Shown piece by piece: positions 16,874-25,146 of a DNA stretch of 42,010 nucleotides. The translations under genes were made by a program, and so were the position numbers. The notes beneath the pieces are model-generated. The model was not told the origin of the DNA and ran no database searches. It was given only the letters and a program-made list of their open reading frames with translations. Source of the stretch: Streptomyces canus (GTDB lineage: Bacteria > Actinomycetota > Actinomycetes > Streptomycetales > Streptomycetaceae); assembly GCF_001514145.1 (NCBI RefSeq), contig NZ_KQ948692.1, forward strand, positions 1 to 42,010, in the 5' to 3' direction. How positions within the stretch are numbered: position 1 is the first letter of the stretch; each line of letters opens with the position of its first letter.

Positions 16874-18061
16874 TCAGTTCCAGCCGTAGTCGGCTGTCTG
16901 ATCGCGGAAGATCGTGTGCTGGTGGACCCCCTGGACCACGATGCCGCCCTGGTTGGAGAACTCGATCCAGACCGACGGGCCGTCGACCCGTACGTACGTC
17001 TCCTTGTTGTCGATGGCCGTTGCGCCGCTCCAGCCCAGATATGTCTCGTCGTACTGGGAGACGTACTTGGCGACGAGCGCCTCCGCGGCCTCCTCGTCCA
17101 GGTCGTCCACCCAGGTACGGATCATCGCGGTGACTTTGTCCTGCTGCTTCTCGGTGAGATCGCCGATCACGACGCCCTCGGGGTCGGGGAAGGGGCCGTC
17201 GTTGCCGGGGCCGAGCAGCAGGTCGTCGAAGCTGCCGTCGATCTCGGCCTTCTCCAGTTCGCTGTCGCTGAGCGATCCGATGGCTGCGATGGTGGTGTCC
17301 CGCTTGTCCTGGAGCGGGGCGTACGACTTACCGTCCGTTTCGAACTCCGACGGCTCGATGGCGGTCAGCGTGGGGGAGAGGCTGACGTCGTCCTTGTAGT
17401 ACGTGAGGTTGTACGCCGCGTGGTGGCCGCCGAACTGGACCATGAACTGTTCGGTCTCGCTGGGCTCGCCGAAGAAGGCCAGGAAGTACTTGTCCGCGTT
17501 GTAGTCGTCGCCCCCGCCGGGGCCGCCCCCGTTGTCGGCCGCCCCCACCTCGCCGAGGTACTCGTCCGCGATGCGGATCTCCTCCAGCTCCTCGTAGCCC
17601 TGCTCGCTGAGGGCAGCCTCCATGACTTTTAGCGCGGCGGTCTTCTGGTCGTCGTCGAGGTCGGCGAATTCGATGCCGTTGCGCTCGACGAAGGAGGTCG
17701 GGAAGTTCGACCAGCCCTTGGCCTTGGCCTCGTCGTCGAAGTCGTAGAGCGCTGTCTCCTTCTCGTCGTCGGAGAGCGCCTTGAGGAACGCGTTGGCGGC
17801 GGTCACGACCTCGGCCGTGTTCGCCTTTCCGGCGCCCGTGCTCGCCGTCGCGGACGAGCTCTGGCTCGACGACGTCTCCGACGAAGAGGAGGACGAAGAG
17901 TCGTCGGAGCCGCAGCCGGCGACGCCGAGGCCGACGCACGTGGCGAGGGCGATGGCGCGGCGCACGAGTGCCCGCTTCCGTCGTCCACGGAGTGGCGGCC
18001 ATCCGTGCGCGGGGGAGTCGGCGGGGCCAGAGGCAGTGGGGGAAAGAGTGACGGTGGACAT
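16874..18061 (-). CDS. DUF3500 lipoprotein
   Basis: Exported protein of 395 residues and unknown function. The ATG at 18061 follows AGGAG; the longer frame upstream lacks a ribosome site. A basic N-terminus (RGRRKRALVRR) precedes a hydrophobic stretch and the lipobox VAGCGSDD. A long serine tract (about residues 55-75) leads into the DUF3500 domain. Landmarks are YDFDDEAKAKGWSNFP, KYFLAFFGEPSETEQFMVQF then GGHHAAYNLTYYKDDVSLSP, the GHH motif looking like a metal or active site. It is the first gene of an operon with the HupE/UreJ protein and is divergent from a two-component system, suggesting regulated envelope or metal function. Family assignment is by recalled motif only. Confidence 0.8.
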   Translation of the reverse strand: MSTVTLSPTASGPADSPAHGWPPLRGRRKRALVRRAIALATCVGLGVAGCGSDDSSSSSSSETSSSQSSSATASTGAGKANTAEVVTAANAFLKALSDDEKETALYDFDDEAKAKGWSNFPTSFVERNGIEFADLDDDQKTAALKVMEAALSEQGYEELEEIRIADEYLGEVGAADNGGGPGGGDDYNADKYFLAFFGEPSETEQFMVQFGGHHAAYNLTYYKDDVSLSPTLTAIEPSEFETDGKSYAPLQDKRDTTIAAIGSLSDSELEKAEIDGSFDDLLLGPGNDGPFPDPEGVVIGDLTEKQQDKVTAMIRTWVDDLDEEAAEALVAKYVSQYDETYLGWSGATAIDNKETYVRVDGPSVWIEFSNQGGIVVQGVHQHTIFRDQTADYGWN

Positions 18062-18260
18062 GGCGCTCCTGGAACGGTGCATGGAGGGGACCCCCATCGT
18101 GATCGAGCCGAATAGGACCTGCATGGGAGCCGTTTGGGAATTGGGCAAAGTCCGGGTTCACCCCGCAGGAGCCGAAAGCGACCGGAGTGCTTCGAGGGGG
18201 ACTTGGTTTCCAGGGGTACCGGCCGCTGGACGACGGCAGGTTCTGGGCCATCATGTGGGG
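18062..18260. promoter_or_regulatory. Divergent promoter region, DUF3500 operon / two-component system
   Basis: A 199-base gap with the DUF3500 gene leaving to the left and the response regulator to the right. Control of both sides by the response regulator is plausible. I could not identify a convincing direct repeat or promoter hexamer pair. Confidence 0.4.
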
Positions 18261-18962
18261 GTGCCGAACCGTGTCCTCATCGCCGACGACGATCGTGCGG
18301 TCCGCGAGTCCCTCGCACGGGCGCTGAAACTGCAGGGGTATGAGGTCGTCACCGCCGCCGACGGGGTAGAGGCACTGACCCGAGCCCGTCGGGAGTCGTT
18401 CGACGTCCTCGTGGTCGACGTGCTGATGCCGTACGTCGACGGCGTGGCCGTGTGCCGTGTGCTGCGCGCCGACGGTGACCGGACCCCGTTGCTGATGCTC
18501 ACCGCGCGCGGAGACACGGTGGATCGGGTCGCCGGCCTGGACGCGGGCGCCGACGACTATCTGCCCAAACCCTTTAAGGTCCCCGAACTGCTCGCTCGCC
18601 TGCGAGCGCTCCAGCGCCGGGCCACGCTCTCGGCCCGGGCCCAAGGGGAAGAACCTGTCGGCGGCGTGCTGCGGTTCGCCTCCCTGCGCATCGACCCGGA
18701 CGCTCGCCGCGCTTGGTGGGCCGACGAGGAACTGCAGTTGTCGAAGACCGAGTTTGATCTGCTGGAGCTGATGGTGCGCAACGACGGGATCGTGCTGGCC
18801 CACTCGACGATCTCCAGACGAATATGGGGCTACGACTGTGGGCCGCACACGAACAATCTGGCGTGCTACATCGGCTATCTGCGGCGCAAGCTCACCGACG
18901 CCGGCGCGCCCGACCTGATCCACACGGTGCGTGCCGTGGGCTACGGAGTGCGTCGGCCATGA
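18261..18962 (+). CDS. OmpR-family response regulator
   Basis: DNA-binding response regulator of 233 residues. The GTG at 18261 gives a normal receiver start (NRVLIADDDRAVRESLARAL). The phosphoacceptor is Asp53 in DVLVVDVLMPYVDG, with the conserved Thr and Lys in LLMLTARG and DDYLPKPF. The C-terminal winged helix is complete (LSKTEFDLLELMVRNDG, NNLACYIGYLRRKL, HTVRAVGYGVR). Its ribosome site is only GGGGG next to the start. It overlaps the kinase gene by four bases (ATGA), so the two are translated together. It probably controls the divergent DUF3500/HupE operon. Confidence 0.93.
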   Translation: MPNRVLIADDDRAVRESLARALKLQGYEVVTAADGVEALTRARRESFDVLVVDVLMPYVDGVAVCRVLRADGDRTPLLMLTARGDTVDRVAGLDAGADDYLPKPFKVPELLARLRALQRRATLSARAQGEEPVGGVLRFASLRIDPDARRAWWADEELQLSKTEFDLLELMVRNDGIVLAHSTISRRIWGYDCGPHTNNLACYIGYLRRKLTDAGAPDLIHTVRAVGYGVRRP

Positions 18963-20404
18963 GCCTGCGTCTGCGTTTCACCCTCGCCTTCACCGCCGTC
19001 GGAGCCCTGGTGGCGGTACTCGTCGGTGTACTGAGCTTCCGTGCCGCCTCCGACCGTGTCGTCGACGGGGCCAATCGGACGGTCCGACTGGTCGCGCTGG
19101 CCGTGACTGAGGAGCAGGACACGGCACAGGCCCTCCCCGACGCGGTCACCCGGGACTCGGACGGCTACCCCGGCACGGGCGACGAAGAGGAACAGCCTGC
19201 GATCGTGCGGGCTGTGGCCCCCGACGGCACGACCACCCATCTGGGCGGCCCGGACGTGGCGCTGCCGGTGTCCGACACCGGACGTGCCCTCGCCGCCTCC
19301 GGAACCGCCGGGCAGGAGGAGGCGACCATGATCGAGGTGGGCGGCGACACCTACTGCCAACTCACCATCGCCCTGGGCGAGGGACAGGGGGCCCTGCAGG
19401 CGGCCATTCCCCTGGAGCCGACACGTGACGTGCTGGTCGGCATCGCCAAGGAGATCGCGGGAGCCGTCCTCGCGGTCGTGCTGGCCGCGGCGGGCGCGGG
19501 CTGGCTGCTCGCGCGGCGTATCACCCGGCGCCTGGTGAGGCTGGCCGGGACCGCCGAGGAGATCAGTGCCGCCGACCACGCCGACCGCGAGGTCCCGGTG
19601 GACGGCCGCGACGAAGTCGCCCGGGTCTCGGCGTCCTTCAATACGATGCTCCGCAGGCTCGCCGCCTCCCGCGCCGTGCGGGAGAGGCTGGTGCAGGACG
19701 CCGCCCACGAAGTCCGCAACCCGCTGACCAGCCTGACCACCAACGCGAGCGTGCTGCGCTACGTCACCGAACTCTCCCCGGACGACCGTGACCGGCTCCT
19801 CGACGACGTCGAAGGCGAGACGCGCGAGCTCGGTCATCTGGTCGACGAACTGGTCAGGCTGGCCCTCTCGCGGAGCCGCGACGAAGCCGAGGAGCCCGTG
19901 GACCTGGCGGAGGTGGCTGGCCGGGCCGCACAGCGCCTGCGGCGGCGCACCGGCCGGCTCGTCCTGCTCGACGCCGACGACTGCGTGGTCAGCGGCCGCC
20001 GCCAGGGACTGGAACGCGCCGTGAGCAACTTGCTGGAGAACGCCGCCAAGTTTGACGGTGGCGGTGACGAACCCATCGAGGTGCACATCCGTCGAGGCAC
20101 GATCACGGTCTCCGACCGGGGACCGGGTATCGACGCAGACGACGTCAAGCGGGTGTTCGACCGTTTCTATCGGGCCGACACCGCCCACGGCCTCCCCGGG
20201 TCCGGGCTCGGCCTGGCCATCGTCCGCGATGTGGCGGAGATGCATGGCGGCACTGTCTTCGCGGGAACACGATCCGGAGGCGGGGCCGCCGTGGGGTTCA
20301 CCGTGGACACCTCCCGGCTCCTGCCGGAACGGGCACCGTATTTCGCCGAGCCGCAGGACAAACGGCTGTCACCCGAACGTTCTGCGGAGCGACGTTCGGA
20401 CTGA
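18959..20404 (+). CDS. Sensor histidine kinase
   Basis: Membrane kinase of 481 residues partnering the overlapping OmpR regulator. The first membrane helix lies at about residues 7-28 and the second at about 162-185, enclosing a sensor domain of roughly 130 residues rich in acidic side chains (for example GDEEEQP). A HAMP linker (RRITRRLVRLAGTAEEI) leads to the phosphoacceptor QDAAHEVRNPLTSL (His250). The ATPase has its N box (NLLENAAKF), G1 box (SDRGPGIDADD), F box (FDRFYRAD) and G2 box (GSGLGLAIV). The kinase is complete. The signal is unknown; the neighbouring operon hints at metal or envelope state. A perfect hairpin ends the transcript. Confidence 0.93.
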   Translation: MSLRLRFTLAFTAVGALVAVLVGVLSFRAASDRVVDGANRTVRLVALAVTEEQDTAQALPDAVTRDSDGYPGTGDEEEQPAIVRAVAPDGTTTHLGGPDVALPVSDTGRALAASGTAGQEEATMIEVGGDTYCQLTIALGEGQGALQAAIPLEPTRDVLVGIAKEIAGAVLAVVLAAAGAGWLLARRITRRLVRLAGTAEEISAADHADREVPVDGRDEVARVSASFNTMLRRLAASRAVRERLVQDAAHEVRNPLTSLTTNASVLRYVTELSPDDRDRLLDDVEGETRELGHLVDELVRLALSRSRDEAEEPVDLAEVAGRAAQRLRRRTGRLVLLDADDCVVSGRRQGLERAVSNLLENAAKFDGGGDEPIEVHIRRGTITVSDRGPGIDADDVKRVFDRFYRADTAHGLPGSGLGLAIVRDVAEMHGGTVFAGTRSGGGAAVGFTVDTSRLLPERAPYFAEPQDKRLSPERSAERRSD

Positions 20405-20596
20405 GAGCGGCGGTGCAGGCGGCACCTGGCGGTGCCACGCTGCCGCAGGCCGGACCCGTGTCGGCGGAGGACGCGATCGCCGTGTGGGTTCGCGGTCCCG
20501 TCAGACCGTACGGCTCGAACCCGAGTTGCCCGATCGTGGCGCCCCGCGCTGTCCGGCTTCCGCGTGGCGGGGCGAGGGCCGAGACCGGACGTAAGA

Positions 20597-20628
20597 GTCC
20601 CGGCGACCGGAGATCCGGTCGCCGGGAC
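20597..20628. terminator. Bidirectional terminator between kinase and alpha-galactosidase genes
   Basis: GTCCCGGCGACCGG, loop AGAT, CCGGTCGCCGGGAC: a perfect 14-bp stem with a tetraloop. It lies between two convergent genes, 45 bases before the alpha-galactosidase stop as read on the plus strand, so it serves both. Confidence 0.9.
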
Positions 20629-20672
20629 GTCGTTCCCGACCGGCGTGTGACATCACGCCGTCGCCGCGTCGG

Positions 20673-22673
20673 TCAGATGAGGGTCCACTTCTGGTTGTTC
20701 TGGCCGTTGCAGGTCCACAGGATCAGCTTGGTGCCGTTGGCGGTCGCCGCGTCGGAGGCGTCCAGACAGAGGCCCGAGGCGTTGTTGGTGAGGGTGCCGT
20801 TGGCGTTGGCGGTCCACTTCTGGTTGGTGCCGTTCGTGCAGTCCCAGATGATGACCTTGGTGCCGTTGGTGGTGCCGTTGTTGTCGGCGTCGAGGCATTT
20901 GTTGCCGTAGACGACGAGTTCACCGCGCGAGGTGTGGGTGAACGTCTCGTTGCGTCCGCCGGAGCAGTCCCAGAGCTGTGCCTGAGTGGCGTTGACGTAG
21001 GTGTTCTTGTCGATGTCCACGCAGCGGCCCGAGGCCGCGCCGACGAGGGCGGTGCCGTCGGTGCCGGGGATGCCCTGGACGCGGAGGGCGTCGATGTCGG
21101 GGGCGGTGCTGCCGGAGACCGCCGCGAACCTCGCGGTGTTGGCGCCCTTGGCCAGGTGGGCGAGCACGGAGACGGTGCGGTAGGTGGTGGCCGAGCCGGT
21201 CGGAGGGAAGGCCACGACGTACTTGTACTGGCCGCCTACCTGGATGGTGGCCTTGCGGGTGGTGCTGCCGCCGTTGGCGTAGGTGATGTCCACCAGCTTG
21301 GTGCCCGCCGTGGTGGCGGTGACGTTGCCGAAGGTCGGGGTGGTGGCGGTGGTGGTGTCCTCAAAGGTCGAGCCGGACGCCTCGGTGCCGGAGACGGTCA
21401 GCAGGACCGCGTCGTTGGCGGGGACGGAGGTGGTGTAGCCGGTGGCGAACGATCCGGCGGCGGTGCGGGTCCAGGCGTTGCGCACGGTGGCGGAGGCCGA
21501 GGTCAGGCCGAGGTCGGCCCAGCGGACGGTGATGTTCGCGGCGGAGCCGGTGCGGTTGAACAGCATCACCGCGCGCTTGCCCGTGCCGGAGAGGACCTTG
21601 CCGTACACCTGCAGGTTGCGGGTGTCCTCGGCGACCTTGACGCCCTGCAGGCCGCGCCGGTCCTGGTTGACGGCGAGGACCTCGGGGTTGGTGAGGATGT
21701 CGCGGGTCTCGGTGGTCATCGTGGCCACGTTGTTGCCGGCCAGCAGCGGGGCGCCGGCGATCGACCACAGGCTCATGTGCAGCCGGTTCCGCTGGGCGGT
21801 CATACCGCTCAGCCCGACCATCAGCATGTCGGGGTCGTTGTAGTAGCCGGTGTGCTGGGCCGCGGGCTGCAGTGCCTCATCGAAGTTGCGGTACATCTTC
21901 GTCAGGCCCGGGGTCTCCTTGTACAGGAGGACGTCGTGGCTGGTGCGCCACAGGTCGCCGTGACCGGTGGCCCAGTTCCACGGCAGGCCGGTGCCCCACT
22001 CGCAGAACGACAGCACCAGCCTGCGGCCGGTGACGGCGGTCGCGGCCTCGTTCGCGGCGGCGATCTGCTTGTACGTGGTCTCCTGGTCCAGGCCCTCGAC
22101 CCGTCCGCCGCACCAGTCGATCTTGACGTAGTCGAAGCCCCAGCGCTGGAAGGTCTCCAGGTCCTGCTGGTAGTGGCCCTCCATACCGGTGTTGGGGGCG
22201 GCGGGGCGGGTGGTGGGGTAGTAGTAGCCGCAGCCCTGCTTGCCCGCGTCGGTGTAGATGCCGGCCTTCAGGCCCTTGCTGTGGATGTAGTCGGCGATGG
22301 CCTTCATGCCGCCGGGCCAGAGAGTCTCGTCGACGACGATGTTGCCGTTGGCGTCGCGGTCGCCCTGCCACCAGCCGTCGTCGAGGTTGACGTACTTGTA
22401 GCCGGCGTCCGCCATGCCGGAGGAGACCAGGGCGTTGGCCTGCTGCTTGATGACGGTGTGGTCGATGCTGCTGAAGAAGCTGTTCCAGGACGCCCAGCCC
22501 ATCGGCGGCGGGGTGACGCCCGTCTGACTGGTGCTCACGGCGGCCGGTTCGGCGGACAGGGGCGTCGGTGGCTCTTGCCGGTCGAGGGCCGCCAGGCCGG
22601 CGACGGCCAGGCCGACGGCGAGGAGCTGGGCCGTGATGCGTCTGGTCCAACTTCGTGCAGCGGGCTGGGACAT
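20673..22673 (-). CDS. Secreted GH27 alpha-galactosidase with CBM35-like and CBM13 domains
   Basis: Extracellular glycosidase of 666 residues that removes alpha-galactose (or beta-arabinopyranose) from plant galactomannans and oligosaccharides. The ATG at 22673 has CTGGAGAG upstream. A signal peptide (RRITAQLLAVGLAVAGLAAL) precedes the GH27 barrel: PPPMGWASWNSF, VNLDDGWW, the nucleophile in YVKIDWCGG and the acid/base in YYNDPDMLMVG. A beta domain and a galactose-binding-like module (about residues 430-545: ITYANGG, YRTVSVLAHLAKG, DIDALRV) follow. The C-terminus is a ricin-type CBM13 with repeated QxW-like units (QLWDC, IIWDC, NQKW). It is monocistronic with its own promoter and terminator. 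Confidence 0.93.
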   Translation of the reverse strand: MSQPAARSWTRRITAQLLAVGLAVAGLAALDRQEPPTPLSAEPAAVSTSQTGVTPPPMGWASWNSFFSSIDHTVIKQQANALVSSGMADAGYKYVNLDDGWWQGDRDANGNIVVDETLWPGGMKAIADYIHSKGLKAGIYTDAGKQGCGYYYPTTRPAAPNTGMEGHYQQDLETFQRWGFDYVKIDWCGGRVEGLDQETTYKQIAAANEAATAVTGRRLVLSFCEWGTGLPWNWATGHGDLWRTSHDVLLYKETPGLTKMYRNFDEALQPAAQHTGYYNDPDMLMVGLSGMTAQRNRLHMSLWSIAGAPLLAGNNVATMTTETRDILTNPEVLAVNQDRRGLQGVKVAEDTRNLQVYGKVLSGTGKRAVMLFNRTGSAANITVRWADLGLTSASATVRNAWTRTAAGSFATGYTTSVPANDAVLLTVSGTEASGSTFEDTTTATTPTFGNVTATTAGTKLVDITYANGGSTTRKATIQVGGQYKYVVAFPPTGSATTYRTVSVLAHLAKGANTARFAAVSGSTAPDIDALRVQGIPGTDGTALVGAASGRCVDIDKNTYVNATQAQLWDCSGGRNETFTHTSRGELVVYGNKCLDADNNGTTNGTKVIIWDCTNGTNQKWTANANGTLTNNASGLCLDASDAATANGTKLILWTCNGQNNQKWTLI

Positions 22674-22835
22674 GCGGCTCTCCAGGGGGAAGGGAAGGGA
22701 AGGGGGAAAGAACGCTGACCTTGCCAGGGCGCCGGCCCATGGGGCGCCCGTGAGAGAGGGCTCTGAGTCACACGCCTTTTGCGGCCACCGCCACTCTCGT
22801 CCGACATACCGGACCGGGTTCGGTGAGTCGGTCAG

Positions 22836-22865
22836 AAGGTAGGGGTGAAGTAAACGACAGGTCAA
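22836..22865 (-). promoter_or_regulatory. Candidate promoter of the alpha-galactosidase gene
   Basis: On the minus strand TTGACC (22865-22860) and TACCTT (22841-22836) are separated by 18 bases, resembling a housekeeping promoter. They lie in a relatively AT-rich patch about 165 bases before the start codon. Sequence just upstream (GCGAACGAGAAACGC) could be an operator but no partner site is seen. Confidence 0.45.
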
Positions 22866-23232
22866 TGGTTCTGGCGTTTCTCGTTCGCTTTTGTGGGGCC
22901 GGCTAGTGGGAGGCGTCCACATGTCGTGGCGAAGCCGACGATCCGGCTGCCGGGATGGGGTCTTGGGCCGCAGGCGCTGTTCGAGAACTCCGCCGAACCA
23001 TGTGTGTCCGCCCCGCGGCGCTTCCGCATCCGCCTTTCGGTCGAGGTTCCGCCTGCCCGGGCCGGTTACTCATGGCCGTTCGGCCGAGGCGGTGGTCCCT
23101 GCCGAGAGGGGAGAGTAGGGCCCGGTCTCCGCCCGATCGCAGGAGTACGGCGATGTCGCTGCAGCCATGCCTGAGCCGCCAATGGGCCGGGCCGCACGGG
23201 TTCGTCAGGTGACCGGGACAGGAGAGATGGGC
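22866..23232. other. Divergent intergenic region before the LuxR regulator
   Basis: About 370 bases between the alpha-galactosidase promoter and the luxR start. I see no coding signal or strong hairpin. It should hold the luxR promoter, whose hexamers I cannot place. Confidence 0.35.
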
Positions 23233-23913
23233 ATGGTTATCCGGGTGGTCGTGGTGGACGACCAGGACATGGTGCGGTCGGGGTTCGCGGCGGTGCTGTC
23301 GATGCAGAGCGACATCGATGTCGTGGGGGAGGCTGCCAATGGCAGGCTCGGTATCGAGGCCAGTCGCAGCACGCATCCCGACGTGGTGCTGATGGACGTA
23401 CGGATGCCGGAGATGGACGGGCTGGAGGCGGCGCGGCGGCTGCTCGATCCGCCGTCCGGTGTGGTGCACCGGCCCAAGGTGCTCATGCTGACCACCTTCG
23501 ACCTCGACGACTATGTCTATGAGGCCCTGCAGGCCGGGGTCAGTGGCTTTCTGCTCAAGGACGCGCCGGTCGCCGAACTGATCCAGGCGGTACGGGTGAT
23601 CGCTGCCGGTGACGCGCTGCTCGCCCCGTCCGTGACCCGTCGGCTCATCGAGGACGTCGCCCGGCGTCGCCCTGCCGGCAGCCACAGGACACGCGTGCGG
23701 CTGAACGGTCTCACACCGCGGGAGAAGGAGGTTCTGCTGCTGGTCGCGCGGGGCTTGTCGAACGCGGAGATCGCCGCGACGCTGGTGGTGTCCGAGCAGA
23801 CCGTCAAGACCCACATGACCCGGATGTTCGCCAAGCTCGGTGCCCGCGACCGGGCCCAAGTCGTCGTCATGGCATACGAATCCGGGCTGATCACGCCTGG
23901 CATGTCCGCCTGA
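23233..23913 (+). CDS. LuxR/NarL-family response regulator (orphan)
   Basis: Response regulator of 226 residues. ATG at 23233 has AGGAG eight bases upstream; an ATG six bases earlier is too close to it. The receiver starts MVIRVVVVDDQDMVRSGFAA with phosphoacceptor Asp55 in DVVLMDVRMPEMDG, followed by LMLTTFDLDDYVYEAL and GFLLKDAP. The C-terminal HTH is intact (LTPREKEVLLLVARGLSNAE, SEQTVKTHMTRMFAKLGARD). No histidine kinase lies beside it, so its kinase is elsewhere or it works without phosphorylation. It is the intact first gene of copy B of the duplicated module; the methyltransferase after it is truncated. Gene and role are clear, target genes are inferred. Confidence 0.92.
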   Translation: MVIRVVVVDDQDMVRSGFAAVLSMQSDIDVVGEAANGRLGIEASRSTHPDVVLMDVRMPEMDGLEAARRLLDPPSGVVHRPKVLMLTTFDLDDYVYEALQAGVSGFLLKDAPVAELIQAVRVIAAGDALLAPSVTRRLIEDVARRRPAGSHRTRVRLNGLTPREKEVLLLVARGLSNAEIAATLVVSEQTVKTHMTRMFAKLGARDRAQVVVMAYESGLITPGMSA

Positions 23914-24240
23914 CCCGCGCCCGGCGCGGCCGATCACGGGCAGCTCGCCCCACACCCCGTCACAGCTCGGGCCACTGATGCGGGCACTGGGACACCTCGG
24001 ACCGCCGACCCGGCCACCTCATACCCAGGTGTGGCAGCGGACTCGGACCTGGGTATGGCGTACTGACCCGTCCCTGTGCTCTAGCGTCACCGCTCCCTGA
24101 CCAGCCAGGACCGGTTTCCACGGAGCGCGCATGCACCAGACCGACGACGTCGACCCCATCGGTCGGCTGTACCACGCCAATGTCCACGACCTCGACCGTG
24201 AGAAGCAGCGGAAACTACTCGCACCGCCGACCAGCCGAGG
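23728..24240 (+). repeat. Duplicated luxR-methyltransferase segment, copy B
   Basis: Counterpart of 12862-13340 in the same orientation, about 10.9 kb away. It includes the luxR HTH end, the intergenic inverted repeat and the methyltransferase start region. Similarity stops after the codons for LLAPPTS. Confidence 0.8.
24021..24056. promoter_or_regulatory. Conserved inverted repeat upstream of methyltransferase remnant, copy B
   Basis: ATACCCAGGT and ACCTGGGTAT are a perfect 10-bp inverted repeat with a 16-base spacer, 75 bases before the start of the truncated methyltransferase. CTCTAGCGT further down could supply a -10 element. The core matches copy A at 13119-13149. Confidence 0.65.
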
Positions 24241-24280
24241 ACCACAACCGCTGAACACCGTCAAGCCGACCCCCGCCTGA
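24131..24280 (+). pseudogene. Methyltransferase N-terminal remnant
   Basis: An open frame of 49 codons begins MHQTDDVDPIGRLYHANVHD and continues to LLAPPTS. It parallels MHQTIDIDHIIRLYRTYAHD to LLAPPTS of the intact enzyme at 13227, with two residues missing near DLD. After that the sequence diverges and stops, before the SAM-binding motif, so no methyltransferase can be made. The ribosome site CGGAG and upstream inverted repeat remain, so a 49-residue peptide might still be expressed. A short functional peptide is possible but truncation is the simpler reading. Confidence 0.75.
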
Positions 24281-24497
24281 CCCCTCCCTCAGGGCAGCCG
24301 GCTTCCCGCTCGTCGATCTGTGCGAGCGACTCCGGTGGACGGCCCTCTCTATCGCTCGATCACCCAACAGTGAGACCATCACCGCCATTTCGGGACATGG
24401 CGGGAACTGGCAGTACCCGGGTGAATCGCTCCGGCATGGCATTGCATGCTCACGAACGCGGCGCTTACGCTCCACGACGCGAACAGGATATTCTGTC

Positions 24498-25138
24498 ATG
24501 AGCATCTCAAACGCGTGGAAGGGTTTCTCTCTCGTCCGCAGGCTGTGTGCCACGGCGACGGCGCTCGCCGTCGTCGTCGGCGGTGTGACGGTCGGGACGG
24601 TGATGGCCGCATCCGGTGCGCAGGCGGCCACGGCGACGTTCGCCAACCCGCTCAACAGTTCCGGCGCGGACCCGTACATGACCTACTACAACGGCAGCTA
24701 CTACCTGATGACGACGCCATACAGTGGGCCGCTGACGATGCGGAAGGCGCCCACGATCGAGGCGTTGAAAGCGGCTTCGCCGGTGCCGGTGTTCAGCGCC
24801 CACGCCACGGGCCGTGACCGCTACATCTGGGCTCCGGAGATGCACCTGCTCGACGGCCCCAACGGGAAACGCTGGTACATCTACTACTCCGCCGGAACCG
24901 GTGACATCGAGGACCAGTGCGTGCACGTGCTGGAGAGCGCCGGCACCGACCCGCTCGGCCCGTACACGCACAAAGGCATGATCTTCGGTGCGAACGACTG
25001 GTGGGGCATCGACGGCAGCGTGGTCACCATCGACGGCCGGCTGTACTTCACCTGGTCGGGGGCGCCGACGCCGCAGTGGGTCGGACCGACCCGAGCATCT
25101 ACATCGTCGCGTTGAGCAACCCGTGGCGCTCGAGGCTT
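24498..25138 (+). pseudogene. GH43 glycosidase, truncated and frameshifted
   Basis: Start of a secreted family 43 five-bladed propeller enzyme, of arabinofuranosidase/arabinanase type. ATG 24498 is followed by a signal peptide (ALAVVVGGVTVGTVMAASGA). Propeller motifs are NPLNSSGADPYMTYYNGSYY with the catalytic-base Asp, RYIWAPEMH, and GIDGSVVTIDGRLYFTWSG. A frameshift near 25085 moves PSIYIVALSNPWR into another frame, after which similarity ends at about 25138. The second half of the catalytic domain is absent. The break coincides with a change to small hypothetical and mobile-type genes and is probably a recombination or insertion junction. Confidence 0.8.
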
Positions 25139-25146
25139 TGGTAGGG

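Noticed and set aside
20934..22718. 594-codon plus-strand frame opposite the alpha-galactosidase
   Set aside because: Low complexity Gly/Val/Ala composition and exact overlap with a confidently assigned GH27 gene.
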